A DNA stretch of 64,000 nucleotides from Siphonodentalium dalli (GCA_032622095.1 CP136063.1:15915814-15979813); one strand, 5' to 3'; counted from the first letter of the stretch, positions 35,202-46,213 are shown. Made by a program: numbers and translations. The notes: a model not told the origin generated them from the sequence alone.

Positions 35202-35432
35202 TAATTATTTACTATTCCACACGATATCATAGGTCAGCATACAGATTATTTACACGCTTATAGCTTTGAGTGTCTATTAGGTCACATTGTATACATGTAG
35301 TTTGAATAGGTTGAAAGTTTATTATATGAAAAATGTATGTATAATTATGTAAATTATATGTCTTCTTATTATGTAATGCATACGGCTCACATGAGTGTTT
35401 TTATGCTAATAAATATCATATCATATCATATC

Positions 35433-35646
35433 AATATCGCTTCCGTAAACAGACAGACAACAATTTCTTTTGCACAAATGACAAAAGTCTTTATTTTAGC
35501 TCATGAAGGCGCGGATTTCGGAACTTTTGGTGGAATCTTGTCTTTATTGTCACCATAATAAGAGAACCAAGCAGAATCTGCGACCAGGAGTCCTTTGTCG
35601 CCTGTAATTAGAAAAGGTATGAGCATCAGATCCGGCCACTACTGAC
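35433..35646 (-). mobile_element. Right arm of fold-back element, outer part
   Basis: Inverted copy of the TAGACCC module (28284-28558), lacking its outermost ~60 bp. It continues the arm interrupted at 30236 by the LINE. It stops about 30 bp before the LTR of the next element. Confidence 0.8.
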
Positions 35647-35676
35647 CCAATCTGAAGCTCTAAAGAGTGTAAATCT

Positions 35677-36145
35677 TGTTAGAACTTTGCCTATAATGAT
35701 TTCTAGCTGCGATGGACCAAAGTTCTAATTGTATTCATTTGGGGTAAACGTACCGAAGTGACAGCGATGTGTTTAAAATAAATGAGATGTTTAATTGTAT
35801 GAAGATATATAAGATGGTAACAATATCACCGTCAATGTCTTTTGGTGTCTCCATGATGGAACTGTGATGTTATAAATACGTCCGCATCCGACGGTGATCG
35901 ATAGCCGAGTTCTAATTGTTATTGTTCTCCTGGTCAGCCGACCGCGTCACAGTTCACACACATTGCGTGCTGAGTAGAACTCCATGAGCAGTCCGCTTTG
36001 TCCACTCTAGTCACAACACTGGGTCACGAATTACGGCATACTGACACACTGTAGCTGTTCTGTTTACATTGACGCAGTTGGTCTCTGTTCGTACAGACAT
36101 GAAAGTTAACATAAGCCAAGTTCTCCAAAACCGACATTCACCACA
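35677..36145 (-). repeat. 3' LTR
   Basis: 469 bp, same length and near-identical to the LTR at 43586-44054. Bounded by TG and CA in element sense. Confidence 0.9.
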
Positions 36146-36157
36146 CTCCTCCCCATT
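36146..36157 (-). promoter_or_regulatory. Polypurine tract
   Basis: In element sense AATGGGGAGGAG immediately precedes the 3' LTR, the position and composition expected of the plus-strand primer. Confidence 0.75.
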
Positions 36158-37100
36158 CCATTTTGAAGGACCGAGCATGTATATTGGAGAGACCAACTTC
36201 AATCTGTACATCTACAATGAAAACAGTGAGAAAACTAGAACAGATACAGTGTATTACATCCCAATGATGTTCCATACATTGTCAGAAATGTACATGCCCA
36301 GTAGAGTGAACTCAATCAATAATTAGTATATTTCCCAGTACCGATTCAATTAATATCGGTGACCTGTTACAATTATATCGACAGAATTCATTTTCTGGGA
36401 CTTCTGTTATCCCTATACATTGTTTGTCTCATTCACAATATAAAATTAAGATTTGAGCTTCACCTTATGTCTAGTGGTCATTGGGAGTGTTGGGGTTATA
36501 CAACATTAGGCTACCACATGTGGTACATTGATATGAGATTGGCCCTTAACCGGGCGAACCAGTCCAGGTCCAATCTCCTCATTTCTCTTGTCCGTACTGT
36601 TTCGGATTCAGAGAGTAGGCCCTTATCCAGCTGAACTAGAACATGTCCCACCTCCTCTCCGATATTGTTTCCAGTACTTGTTGTCAATTATAAGCTGGCC
36701 CTTATCCAGACTAACCAGACCAGTTCCAACTTATCGCATAACCATTCGACTCCCATCACTTCTAAGTTCAGGCTCGTGAGCTCTTACACAATAATCACAG
36801 AAAAAAAGGTTAAAAGTCTCACACGAGCATCACCATTCAGACCATCTTAGATGATATGGAATTCCATCAATTTCCATTAACCACCCTGGTGTTCATTATG
36901 GCTCATGCGCTCCTGCATAACTATATTACATTACAGTGCTTGGAAGCATCACAGTAGTGTCACCATTCACACATAGTTAAAAGGTTATATGGCGTTCCAT
37001 ATTTTCTGCTAACCATCGGGGTGTTCATAATGGTTCATGCACTTCCGGAATTTATGGGAATCAAACTTAATTCATGAATCAACCTCAAACTCCGAGCTTC
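36158..37100 (-). other. 3' untranslated part of the LTR element
   Basis: No pol domain. Pieces around 36540-36640 and 36690-36720 repeat Gag-coding sequence (GCCCTTAACCGGGCGAACC) seen at 38270 and 38340, so the region contains duplicated, decayed Gag repeats. Confidence 0.6.
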
Positions 37101-40100
37101 CTAACATCTAACCAAGTACATGCCACCTGGATCCCATACCCACCGAATAGTCACGAAATATACAGGCGATTGCCCAGATATAAACAAACTGCAAGCCAAC
37201 CATGCCACAATGTGGGACCAAAATTCGCCACAAGTGATATACCCAGAAAAACTTTGGAGATACCACAATCCTGACATAACCGTCATATTCTCTAGACAGT
37301 CCAATTTCGTGTTATCGGTAGAATCATTTGTCATATTGTCAACAACATTCACAACTTCCAAACTACAGGACGACTCGGGTACAACCTCTGGTTCCATCCT
37401 CCCCACAACTGAAGGAAGCAGAGGTGCACTTAAAGAAGTTTCAATGTTCTGACAATTCTCTGTGATAATTACATTTGAGTTGCTAGCTTTCCCATCAGCC
37501 GTCAAGGAATGGTCAAGTATTTCACTCCGAGGCTGACTGGGGGATATTTTAGCATCAGTGCAACTTATCTGTATATGTTCAAAGGGATATTTGCTTGCCG
37601 TCTCCCTCTCCCTTCGATCAAAGCCTAGCTGAAAATCAGCTGTCATTGTTTGATCTCGAACGGCGTCATCGCAGATATCCCCACTCGGGTATTTCTCATA
37701 GACTGGTTTCATAAGACATTTTACATTTTGCCCCGGGACAGGCTTCACATTTCCCGAACAGCCCGACTCATGTAATGATTTATCACACAAACGCATTGGT
37801 CTTACAGGTTTTCTATCACATGACCTCTTCGGTCTGACCGGTTTGCCTAAATTTACTGGCTTGCTATGGCCCGGGGACCCAAATTCACAATCCTCATTTC
37901 CCGTCCCATCCATATCTGATGAACCGGTTTCCTTAAACAACTGGTACCTGGTACGGCCCGGGGACCCAAATTCACAATCCCCATTTTCCGTCCCATCCAT
38001 ATCTGATGAACCAGGTTCCTCAAACAACTGGACTGATTCAAAGTCTGAGCAACCACCAGAAGACTTGGTGCGAAAACCGGACGAGCAAACCAAAAACCTT
38101 TGCCACTGTTTCTCACTAAGCAGAACAGTGGTATCGTCGTGACCCGTTGCGTATGTGTAGATGTCGGACGGAACTTCCTCAGGGCGAACATCGGGCGAGC
38201 CAGTTTGTTTCTTATCACGATTGGTGTTCGTATCTGCCAGTGCGGAGTCGGAAAGTATGCCCTTAACCGGGCGAACCAGTCCAGGTCCTACTTCTTCCTC
38301 CCGTTCTCTTGGTCCTGGTTCGGATTCAGAGAGTAGGCCCTTAACCGGGCGAGCCAGTCCAGGTCCCACTTCTTCATCCGCCCCTTGAGACGAAACGGTC
38401 TCACCCTCCTCGGATGCCAACGAGTCGAATAATGTGAGAAGAGGTATCTGGGCGTCTCTCAGATTGCCTCTATCTCCACCTGGCCATTCTTTGCCGGATA
38501 AGGTTGTCGGTCCCTGCAACAGTGTCTCTGGTTGTGCGTCTGACATATCTGTCCGTGCCAATGGATCCAAGAGTAGGGCCTTAACCGGGCGAGCCAGTCC
38601 AGGTCCTACTCCCTCCTCCCCTTGAGATGTACTGGTATTGTCTCCACTTAATCCGGGCGTCTTAGACAGACTCGAGACAGATGGTCCAATAACTCCATTA
38701 ACTGGTTGAAGTTCAACTAAATATTCGTCTTCAACTATTATGGGAATGCCAGAAAAAACTGAGACAAGAGTAGAGATAGCTGGGTTAGAAGTTTGAACTA
38801 GCTTTGCCGTATCTCTTGCTATTCCGGCAGAGCCAGAACCACTCGAGATAGGGCCGACATGATGCTGGTCATTTGTAAGCAAAGAAGTTTGAGATAGCTT
38901 TGGCATATCCCGAACTATTCCGGCAGAGCCAGAACCGCTCGAGATAGGCCCCACATGTGGCTGGTCATTTGTAAGCAAAGAAGTTTGAGATAGCTTTGGC
39001 ATATCCCGAACTATTCCGGCAGAACCAGAACCGCTCGAGATAGGCCCAACAGGTGTCCCCATTTGTTCATCAATTAGAGTTGAAGACTTACTACAGCCCG
39101 GGGGCCCAAAGTTACTATTCCCATTCCCAATCGTATCAGTTTCCAATGGAACATATTCCTCACCCCTGATTATTTCACATCCCTCAGTGGGAATGCTCTC
39201 GTCCCCAACTGACAACTCTTGGGCTGGACAGTGTGCCATTTTGTGGCCAAAACCCTGACATCCAAAACAGCGAACATTAGACAAATCTTTTGATTTCATT
39301 ACTAATGATGACAGTCGACCCATTTCAGTTGTCAAATGGGACATAATGTGTGACATACTCGACTTAAACGTGTCCATACCCCCCTGGAGGCTTGCGGTTC
39401 TGTCATCTTCCTCCCGGGGAAGAGACACGGTCGGCATTCCGAGTGAGACTTGCCGGGCCTCTCTCTTTTTCCCATTTCCCTCACCCCGGTTGGACAACAT
39501 GTACTGAACACTACTCATGGCTTCCTCCAACGACTCATGCCTAATGCACTGATGGAAACTGGCTGCCTCTCTATCCCACAATCCATGGCAAAACCTCGAC
39601 GCCAGATGACCCTCCAACAATTTGGTTGCCATCCCCTCAAAGACCTTGCCCCCCATATCTTGTAGTCGATCAGCCCAATCACCAAGGGACTCTTGGGGTT
39701 CCTGGCAGGCATTGTAGAAATTGTCAAAAGTTGGCAATGTTCCCCCAAATCGGCTGGCCAATTTCCCCATCATCCACTCGAAACCCCCCTCTGGGTTTTG
39801 TTTTTTCATCATGGAGAAATAGTCAGAGGCCTTCCCCTCCAAAGCCCAACAAAGTGTGTCTCGTCTTTCCAAATCATCCATACGTTCCGCATTGACAAAA
39901 GCCATGATTTTATCCCGAAAAGCCACAAATTTGCCACTACCGTCATACATCAGAATGCATTGGGGCCTTCTGCCTTTCTTACCCACATATGACCCATAAC
40001 TACGACCCTTCCGTTCCCGCGAATCTAAGCGATCACCACCTTGGTCACGAACCGGCAACGACGATGAGCTACCACTGCTGCTAGAACCAGCAGTGCTATC

Positions 40101-42533
40101 TCCTCGACGACTGCTCTTTGTACTTGTCAATCTCTTTATTCGTCGGCTAATTTCGTCATATTCCCCCAATGGTACCGTGGTGTCGTATGTGTTGGGAGGC
40201 CTACCCTCGGGGCGAAGATCGGGCTGACCAGTCCAAGCCCTATGCGAAGGCTCCCCACTGTGCGGAACGGTGTCGTTAAATTGAATCGATGAATAGTTGG
40301 CAGGTGTCTGCTTGGGGCTCAGCCCGGGTGAACCAGCCCAAGTCCCTCGCAAACATTCATGTCTGTGCAGAACAGTGGAGTCATGTGAGAGTGTCGGGTT
40401 TTCAAAGATGTTGGCAGATGTCTGCTTGGGGCTCAGCCCGGGTGGACCAGCCCAAGTCCCTCGCAAACATTCCTGCCTGTGTTGATTTGTTGAATCGATT
40501 GGAACTGTGGTATTATTATATATGTTGGCAGGTGTTTGTTCGAGACTTAGCCCGGATGAACCAGCCCCAGTCCCTCGCAAACCCTGTCTGTGCAGATTTG
40601 TGGAATCGATTGGAAGCGTGGTATTATTGTATATGTTGACAGGTGTTTGTTCGAGACTTAGCCCGGATGAACCAGCCCCAGTCCCTCGCAAACATTCCTG
40701 TCTGTGTTGCTGGGTGTTATCAAATGGAACTGTATTCTCATATATGTTGGCAGGTGTTTGTTCGAGGTTTAGCCCGGCTGAACCACCCCAATCCCCTCGC
40801 AAACACTTCTGCCTGTGCGGATTTGTAGAGTCGAATGTAGCTGCAGAATTATATATGTTGGCAGGTGTTTGTTCGAGGTTTAGCCCGGCTGAACCAGCCC
40901 CAGTCCCTCGCAAACCCTGTCTGTGCAGATTTGTGGAATCGATTGGAACTGTGGTATTATTATATATGTTGGCAGGTGTTTGTTCGAGACTTAGCCCGGA
41001 TGAACCAGCCCCAGTCCCTCGCAAACCCTGTCTGTGCAGATTTGTGGAATCGATTGGAAGCGTGGTATTATTGTATATGTTGACAGGTGTTTGTTCGAGA
41101 CTTAGCCCGGATGAACCAGCCCCAGTCCCTCGCAAACATTCCTGTCTGTGTTGCTGAGTGTTATCAAATGGAACTGTATTCTCATATATGTTGGCAGGTG
41201 TTTGTTCGAGGTTTAGCCCGGCTGAACCAGCCCAATCCCCTCGCAAACACTTCTGCCTGTGCGGATTTGTAGAGTCATGCTGACTTGTGGTATCTGGCAA
41301 TGCGGTATGTATGGAATGTGGTTGTCGAGTTTTACTGTTATGTAGGATTCCCGGTCTTTGCTGAATAACGATGGGGTCATTCATTACATGCATCTTCTCA
41401 GAGCTCAGCTCGGCTGAACCAGCCCAAGCCCCTTGCCGATGCATGTTTGGGTCAATCCTAGTTGCCGGCATCTGCTCAAGGCTCAGCCCGGACGAACCAG
41501 CCCAAGCCCCTTGCTGATGCATCTTTGGGTCGAACATAGTTGCCGGCCTCTGCTCAAGGCTCAGCCCGGATGAACCAGCCCAAGCCCCTTGCTGATGTGC
41601 CGGGTTATCAACTACCCCCGAAAATTCCTTAACCATAATGTCACCCAGCCCCTCGCTCACCGAGACTGTTGAGTCATTTCTTGAACTAAACGTGGAGCAA
41701 GTAAAAGTCCCCGAAGAGTCAAGTTCCGATGATACCCTTGACGAAATAGAATCCCTCGACGAATTAACCTTGTGACGTTTGGGTGAATTATTGTCAACCT
41801 TGGTGACAACCAATGAATTTCGGGCGGCCCGTGATTTAAGAGACTTATGTTTCCCCGACGACCTTGATGACCCAGACGACCTTGATGCAACCGATGAATG
41901 CGATGCATCCGATGACCTCGGCACGGCCGATGAACTCGACCGCCCCGATGACCTAGATACCCCCGATGAACATGAGACCACTGACCTGTCGGAAAATCTC
42001 GAGTCATCCAATCCATCATCAGTCTTACCCCTATTCCCCTCCATAACCAATTCCTCGGGTTTGAACACTCCACTTGACTTCAAAGGGGTGGATTGGCCCC
42101 TTGGATGTACTCCAGACAGGTCCATGGGTTTAGATTGGGGTTCGTGAAGTTTAACGTCTTTGTTTGGACGAGACTCATAATGTGGCTCCCCCATGGGGGC
42201 ATTTGTGGCCATGATTAGTTTGGCATCCCCTCTCTCGTTTGTGTAATAGCCCACTGGTATTTTTGATCTAGGGGCGCCTCGAACAAGATTACTTTGGGTC
42301 GGTTCTAAACGACTCCACGCGGAGGGATCTTTATTTACCAAACTCTCCCTACCATCCCGTTTAACGGGACCAGAAAAGAAACAATTGTTCAACGAATCCT
42401 GCCTCAAATCACGCGTTTCCTTCTGCATTTGTGGAATCCGCGTGGTCACGTGGTCCAAGCCACTGACATGTGCCAATAATTCGGTGTTTTGACAATTACT
42501 CCCATGCTGAACAGACTGAAATGGCTCAGCCAT
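37101..42533 (-). CDS. Giant Gag-like protein of LTR element, 1810 residues
   Basis: Structural/RNA-binding protein of the element. Order: Ser-rich low-complexity N-terminus (1-300, dense in Ser and Arg); about 13 tandem 36-40-residue repeats built on GAGSSGLSLEQTPANIYNNT (roughly 305-790); a retrotransposon Gag core (about 854-1018, with FVAFRDKIMAFV, LEGKASDYF, LGDWADRL); a CCHC knuckle C-x2-C-x4-H-x4-C in CFGCQGFGHKMAHC (about 1089-1102); then more internal repeats (GPISSGSGSAGIVRDMPKL x3, GPGLARPVKG x3-4, a GSSDMDGT...DCEFGSPG pair) to a hydrophobic tail. Typical Gypsy Gag is 300-600 residues, so this one is three times larger, the extra length coming from repeats. No protease (DTG) is seen. 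The ORF is uninterrupted for 5.4 kb, which argues for recent activity. Start ATG 42533 is in good context. Confidence 0.85.
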   Translation of the reverse strand: MAEPFQSVQHGSNCQNTELLAHVSGLDHVTTRIPQMQKETRDLRQDSLNNCFFSGPVKRDGRESLVNKDPSAWSRLEPTQSNLVRGAPRSKIPVGYYTNERGDAKLIMATNAPMGEPHYESRPNKDVKLHEPQSKPMDLSGVHPRGQSTPLKSSGVFKPEELVMEGNRGKTDDGLDDSRFSDRSVVSCSSGVSRSSGRSSSSAVPRSSDASHSSVASRSSGSSRSSGKHKSLKSRAARNSLVVTKVDNNSPKRHKVNSSRDSISSRVSSELDSSGTFTCSTFSSRNDSTVSVSEGLGDIMVKEFSGVVDNPAHQQGAWAGSSGLSLEQRPATMFDPKMHQQGAWAGSSGLSLEQMPATRIDPNMHRQGAWAGSAELSSEKMHVMNDPIVIQQRPGILHNSKTRQPHSIHTALPDTTSQHDSTNPHRQKCLRGDWAGSAGLNLEQTPANIYENTVPFDNTQQHRQECLRGTGAGSSGLSLEQTPVNIYNNTTLPIDSTNLHRQGLRGTGAGSSGLSLEQTPANIYNNTTVPIDSTNLHRQGLRGTGAGSAGLNLEQTPANIYNSAATFDSTNPHRQKCLRGDWGGSAGLNLEQTPANIYENTVPFDNTQQHRQECLRGTGAGSSGLSLEQTPVNIYNNTTLPIDSTNLHRQGLRGTGAGSSGLSLEQTPANIYNNTTVPIDSTNQHRQECLRGTWAGPPGLSPKQTSANIFENPTLSHDSTVLHRHECLRGTWAGSPGLSPKQTPANYSSIQFNDTVPHSGEPSHRAWTGQPDLRPEGRPPNTYDTTVPLGEYDEISRRIKRLTSTKSSRRGDSTAGSSSSGSSSSLPVRDQGGDRLDSRERKGRSYGSYVGKKGRRPQCILMYDGSGKFVAFRDKIMAFVNAERMDDLERRDTLCWALEGKASDYFSMMKKQNPEGGFEWMMGKLASRFGGTLPTFDNFYNACQEPQESLGDWADRLQDMGGKVFEGMATKLLEGHLASRFCHGLWDREAASFHQCIRHESLEEAMSSVQYMLSNRGEGNGKKREARQVSLGMPTVSLPREEDDRTASLQGGMDTFKSSMSHIMSHLTTEMGRLSSLVMKSKDLSNVRCFGCQGFGHKMAHCPAQELSVGDESIPTEGCEIIRGEEYVPLETDTIGNGNSNFGPPGCSKSSTLIDEQMGTPVGPISSGSGSAGIVRDMPKLSQTSLLTNDQPHVGPISSGSGSAGIVRDMPKLSQTSLLTNDQHHVGPISSGSGSAGIARDTAKLVQTSNPAISTLVSVFSGIPIIVEDEYLVELQPVNGVIGPSVSSLSKTPGLSGDNTSTSQGEEGVGPGLARPVKALLLDPLARTDMSDAQPETLLQGPTTLSGKEWPGGDRGNLRDAQIPLLTLFDSLASEEGETVSSQGADEEVGPGLARPVKGLLSESEPGPREREEEVGPGLVRPVKGILSDSALADTNTNRDKKQTGSPDVRPEEVPSDIYTYATGHDDTTVLLSEKQWQRFLVCSSGFRTKSSGGCSDFESVQLFEEPGSSDMDGTENGDCEFGSPGRTRYQLFKETGSSDMDGTGNEDCEFGSPGHSKPVNLGKPVRPKRSCDRKPVRPMRLCDKSLHESGCSGNVKPVPGQNVKCLMKPVYEKYPSGDICDDAVRDQTMTADFQLGFDRRERETASKYPFEHIQISCTDAKISPSQPRSEILDHSLTADGKASNSNVIITENCQNIETSLSAPLLPSVVGRMEPEVVPESSCSLEVVNVVDNMTNDSTDNTKLDCLENMTVMSGLWYLQSFSGYITCGEFWSHIVAWLACSLFISGQSPVYFVTIRWVWDPGGMYLVRC
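40200..41620 (-). repeat. ~110-bp in-frame repeats inside Gag ORF
   Basis: Thirteen units, most 108-117 bp, each encoding HRQ...LRG-T-AGSSGLSLEQ. Units 4-7 and 8-10 form a duplicated higher-order block (41.25-40.9 and 40.8-40.45 kb). The opposite strand has long frames across the array, which are shadows. Confidence 0.9.
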
Positions 42534-42724
42534 TACGCAAAGTCTATTGACACGTTTTTTCTCTGAAAATCAATATTTCCTCCGAAAGAAAACTCAACCG
42601 TAATTTCCAGTGAATAAATCACAAATTACAACACGATCGAGTGTCTGTATAACTTGATATGAACCTATATGTTTGCTGACACAAGTATCTACAACTAATG
42701 ATAAATTCGAACCATAACAAATTT

Positions 42725-42998
42725 AACAGTGACTACATATAAACTACACAAATCGACTGTAAGTAACACTTCGCGTTTGTACGTATACCAACAAAACTGT
42801 ACCCTGACACACCCCACAGCGGTACAAGCATTACTCCAAATTGGTTATATTTTCAACCATTTAAACCAATTTAACAGTGATTATAAACTGCACAAATCAA
42901 CTGTAAGTAACACTTCGCGTTTGTAAGTCCAACAAAACTGTACCCTGAAACACTCCACAGCGGTACAAGCATTACTCCAAATTGGTTATATTTTCAAA
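42725..42998. repeat. Two ~135-bp tandem repeats in LTR-element leader
   Basis: Both units contain TGTAAGTAACACTTCGCGTT and CAGCGGTACAAGCATTACTC. They lie between PBS and Gag. Non-coding. Confidence 0.85.
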
Positions 42999-43566
42999 TC
43001 AACAATAGTCCTTTACTTCACCAAAATAATGACATTTTGGCCACAAACGTTAGCAAACAAATTACTGTTCATAACACGAGCACCATACACTAGATCGAAC
43101 AAATATTTCCCATAATTAGGTGACGACAAAATTATCCGTACTGTATCCAACCAAAGTTTCATAAAGTGACAATGTCGGTACCCCGTGAAATACTTTTCAC
43201 GTCAAAAATAAACCTCTGTCCAACACCCACACCCCTCACAATTTATAAACTTTCGATTATTAAGATACATGTATACAATGTCGTTTCTCGGACCTAATCA
43301 CCTGAAATAAATATCAGAATATTCATCACGCTCGGCATTTCACAAAGTCAGCAATAATTTCAAGAAGAATATTCAGAAGATAAAAAGACCACCAAAACAT
43401 AAAATTTCTTCAGTAAAAATTTTCTAACACCAGAAAATCGACAAAATAAGAAATTTCATCATTATTTCCCAATATATTTCGTGGAAATTGCTTGTCACAA
43501 TCGCATTCTACCGTTGTCCATTTACCCCAACTACAAACCGAGCAAATATTACGCAGAATACGAATT
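42999..43566 (-). other. Leader region of the LTR element
   Basis: About 570 bp between the PBS and the tandem repeats. No ORF. It is the expected location of packaging signals, none identified. Confidence 0.4.
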
Positions 43567-43583
43567 GCAAGCTCGCAGCGCCA
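43567..43583 (-). promoter_or_regulatory. tRNA primer-binding site
   Basis: In element sense, two bases after the 5' LTR, the sequence is TGGCGCTGCGAGCTTGC: starts TGG, complementary to a tRNA 3' CCA end. Which tRNA was not determined. Confidence 0.65.
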
Positions 43584-43585
43584 TT

Positions 43586-44054
43586 TGTTAGAACTTTGCC
43601 TATAATGATTTCTAGCTGCGATGGACCAAAGTTCTAATTGTATTCATTTGGGGTAAACGTACCGAAGTGACAGCGATGTGTTTAAAATAAATGAGATGTT
43701 TAATTGTATGAAGATATATAAGATGGTAACAATATCACCGTCAATGTCTTTTGGTGTCTCCATGATGGAACTGTGATGTTATAAATACGTCCGCATCCGA
43801 CGGTGATCGATAGCCGAGTTCTAATTGTTATTGTTCTCCTGGCCAGCCGACCGCGTCACAGTTCACACACATTGCGTGCTGAGTAGAACTCCATGAGCAG
43901 TCCGCTTTGTCCACTCTAGTCACAACACTGGGTCACGAATTACGGCATACTGACACACTGTAGCTGTTCTGTTTACATTGACGCAGTTGGTCTCTGTTCG
44001 TACAGACATGAAAGTTAACATAAGCCAAGTTCTCCAAAACCGACATTCACCACA
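43586..44054 (-). repeat. 5' LTR
   Basis: 469 bp. It should contain the promoter; a TATTTATAA stretch (minus strand, near 43779-43787) is a TATA candidate. Confidence 0.9.
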
Positions 44055-45884
44055 CTCTTTAGAGCTTCCCTGGAGCTAGGCCTACCGGTATCAGTTGTGT
44101 ATATCACGAAACGGCAGCGGAAATCTGATCTAATTGTAATTAAAGTCCGTTAACACAGTTAACTGTAAAAGTATATCATTCACAATAAGGAAGGATCACA
44201 AATCGATCGATCGAATTTTAAGTAAACAAAATGGCGACGGATGTTGATTTAACATGCGCCGAGTAATGTGGTTTTGTTTGGAAGAACCTTTGATAAAACG
44301 ATAGGCGAAAACACAGATCATGTGTGCGTAAATGAACAAGACGGTCGTTTATGGTGTCACAAACTTGGCAGTTGTGCCCTCGTATGATTTTACTAGATAA
44401 CTTTTTTTGCATTAGCATCGATTGTTACGTGCGCTCGCGCAACAGTATGGCGATCAGACAGATTCGTAGGTTGGTGTCACCCTACACCGATTCACTCCAT
44501 GACGTCACCAAAAACGACGTAAAACCTCGTGGCGTTCTGACATTTTTACTGTGCCGCGTTTTTGCTATGTTTATTTTATGTGTTGTTTTCGATTATTTGT
44601 TTGTCGCCGATATCGCCATTTGTCGGGATTCCCTGTTTCTATATTTAAAACTGGCATGCTCGTAGTGAGCCTCCGACGATTTCGATTTTTTCTCCCAAGT
44701 CAAAATACGTCAGAGTTATGACAAAAATAGATCGACCTACATTTTCTCCATCAGAACTCTATATCAAAGAATCTATATACTCCTTCGGGACCTACATAGA
44801 CTCCTTCATTTTGGAATTTTTACTTATAATTGGGAAGTTTTATCATTTTTGGTTCGTGCGAAGACCTCTTTTTATCGTGCGGGAAAAGAGAGACATTCAA
44901 AACGCGATTTCGTAATTCGACGCAATAGGCTGAATAGCCTAACCTTCAGCCGAGTTCCTGGTTCAAATACGACGAATGACGTAACACAAAACAAAACGCA
45001 TTTGTTGATACAAACACAGTTTGAAGAGTTTATTATTACATAAAATGATCGTTATTGATTAATTATTGATTAATTATTAATATTTTTATTGTTGCATATT
45101 GGCTGCTATCAATATTTAAACAAATGGTATTAATTATTTCTTTTAATTGCTCCTTTGGTCAACTTTGACTATCGGAAAATGAAAATGAAAATATGCCGCT
45201 GAAAACAAATGTAATCGATATTAAAGTCTCATCCTTTCGGCAACATGGAATTGGTTTTAATTACTTAAATGATTAATATAGTAATTTGCTTTTTATCTGT
45301 GATGAAATGAGAAATGAGAAATGATAAATGCTGTTTGAGGTAAAGCTCCCACCCCCCCCCCCCCCCCCGAAGAAAGAAGGAAAGGACAGTGACTGATGCA
45401 ATACCACAAAATAGTCAAGGGGTTGGTTTCAGCCCTGCCTAAGCCTGATTATCTAAAACACGAGAAGAAAGACACAAGGGAAATACCGCCAACAAAATTT
45501 GAGACTGTGTCAGTCAAAATCTGGTGGAGAAGGAGGTGTGCAACAACACAGATTCGTTCCAACTTCTGCGTACCAGCAGCTCACAAAACGAACTCTACTT
45601 CTTTGTTAAAATAACTGTGGAATGGAACTACCTGGAACAGTCGGTTGTTGATATCGGTAATATTAACGGTTTTCTATCTGCTCTGCGAGGGGAACAACAG
45701 TATGGAGTGTTTTCAACAATGCTAACTAGGAGCTGTTGCTTAAATATTTAAAATTTATCCTTGTTTATCATATATAATACATTATTTTTCAATTATTTCG
45801 CTTGCTGCTTAATTTATACTCCAAAATAATTTTGGATGGCTCAAACAACAACATTATCATTGCATATATTAAGTAGATTAATCT
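44055..45884. other. Non-coding stretch
   Basis: AT-rich. A run of 18 or so C lies near 45351-45369. Short frames at 45396-45751 overlap each other and match nothing I recognise. No repeat pair seen. Confidence 0.45.
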
Positions 45885-46213
45885 AACATTTAATGGCTGA
45901 TTACGCTTAAGAATAACTCCATTACACTTAAGCATAATTGGTTTGTATTGCCTTACAACGTTATATGTAATGGTAGCCTACATGTACCTAACTTAGTAAG
46001 GTTTAATGTTCTTCTATTACGCTTTACTTTAGCGTAAATGCATTACGTGTGATCGTAAATGAATTACGCATAAGCATAATGTAATACGCTTAAGTATGGT
46101 ATATGGAAATCTAAATTACACTTAGGCATTGTGCATTAAGCTTAAATTTATGCTTAAGCATAATGAATTACACTTAAGCGTGATTAACAATTAAATGTGA
46201 ATTTGGCCTCCCA
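45885..46213. mobile_element. TTAAGC-palindrome element, copy 1
   Basis: Right end AAATGTGAATTTGGCCTCCCA followed by TA; interior made of short palindromic units such as GCTTAAGC alternating with AATTA. The left end is eroded. Same family as 53345-53699. Confidence 0.65.

Larger units (their letters stand above)
30237..35432 (+). mobile_element. LINE with SGNH ORF1 and EN-RT ORF2 (defective)
   Basis: A 5.2-kb non-LTR retrotransposon inserted in the fold-back arm. The 3' end is a pentamer tail of four ATATC units (35413-35432); a 3-bp AAT duplication flanks it. ORF1 (SGNH domain) and ORF2 (apurinic endonuclease, RT, zinc knuckle) are in the order seen in CR1/L2-type LINEs. The 5' end may be truncated because ORF1 opens inside the flank. 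ORF2 is disabled by an insertion and a nonsense codon. Confidence 0.88.
35677..44054 (-). mobile_element. Gag-only LTR retrotransposon
   Basis: Two 469-bp LTRs (35677-36145 and 43586-44054), almost identical (one difference noticed, at the GGT/GGC CAGCCG site), start TGTGGTGAATG and end CTAACA in element sense. A PBS follows the 5' LTR and a purine tract precedes the 3' LTR. The interior codes only for a 1810-residue Gag-like protein; protease, RT, RNase H and integrase are absent. It would have to be mobilised in trans by a related autonomous element. No target duplication was recognised. Confidence 0.88.

Noticed and set aside
40289-41272. Long plus-strand frames over the Gag repeat region
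   Set aside because: Shadow frames of the minus-strand Gag repeats; their composition follows the repeat unit.
45396-45751. Two overlapping frames resembling a short exon
   Set aside because: No recognised similarity, neither frame convincing, and no splice context I could defend.
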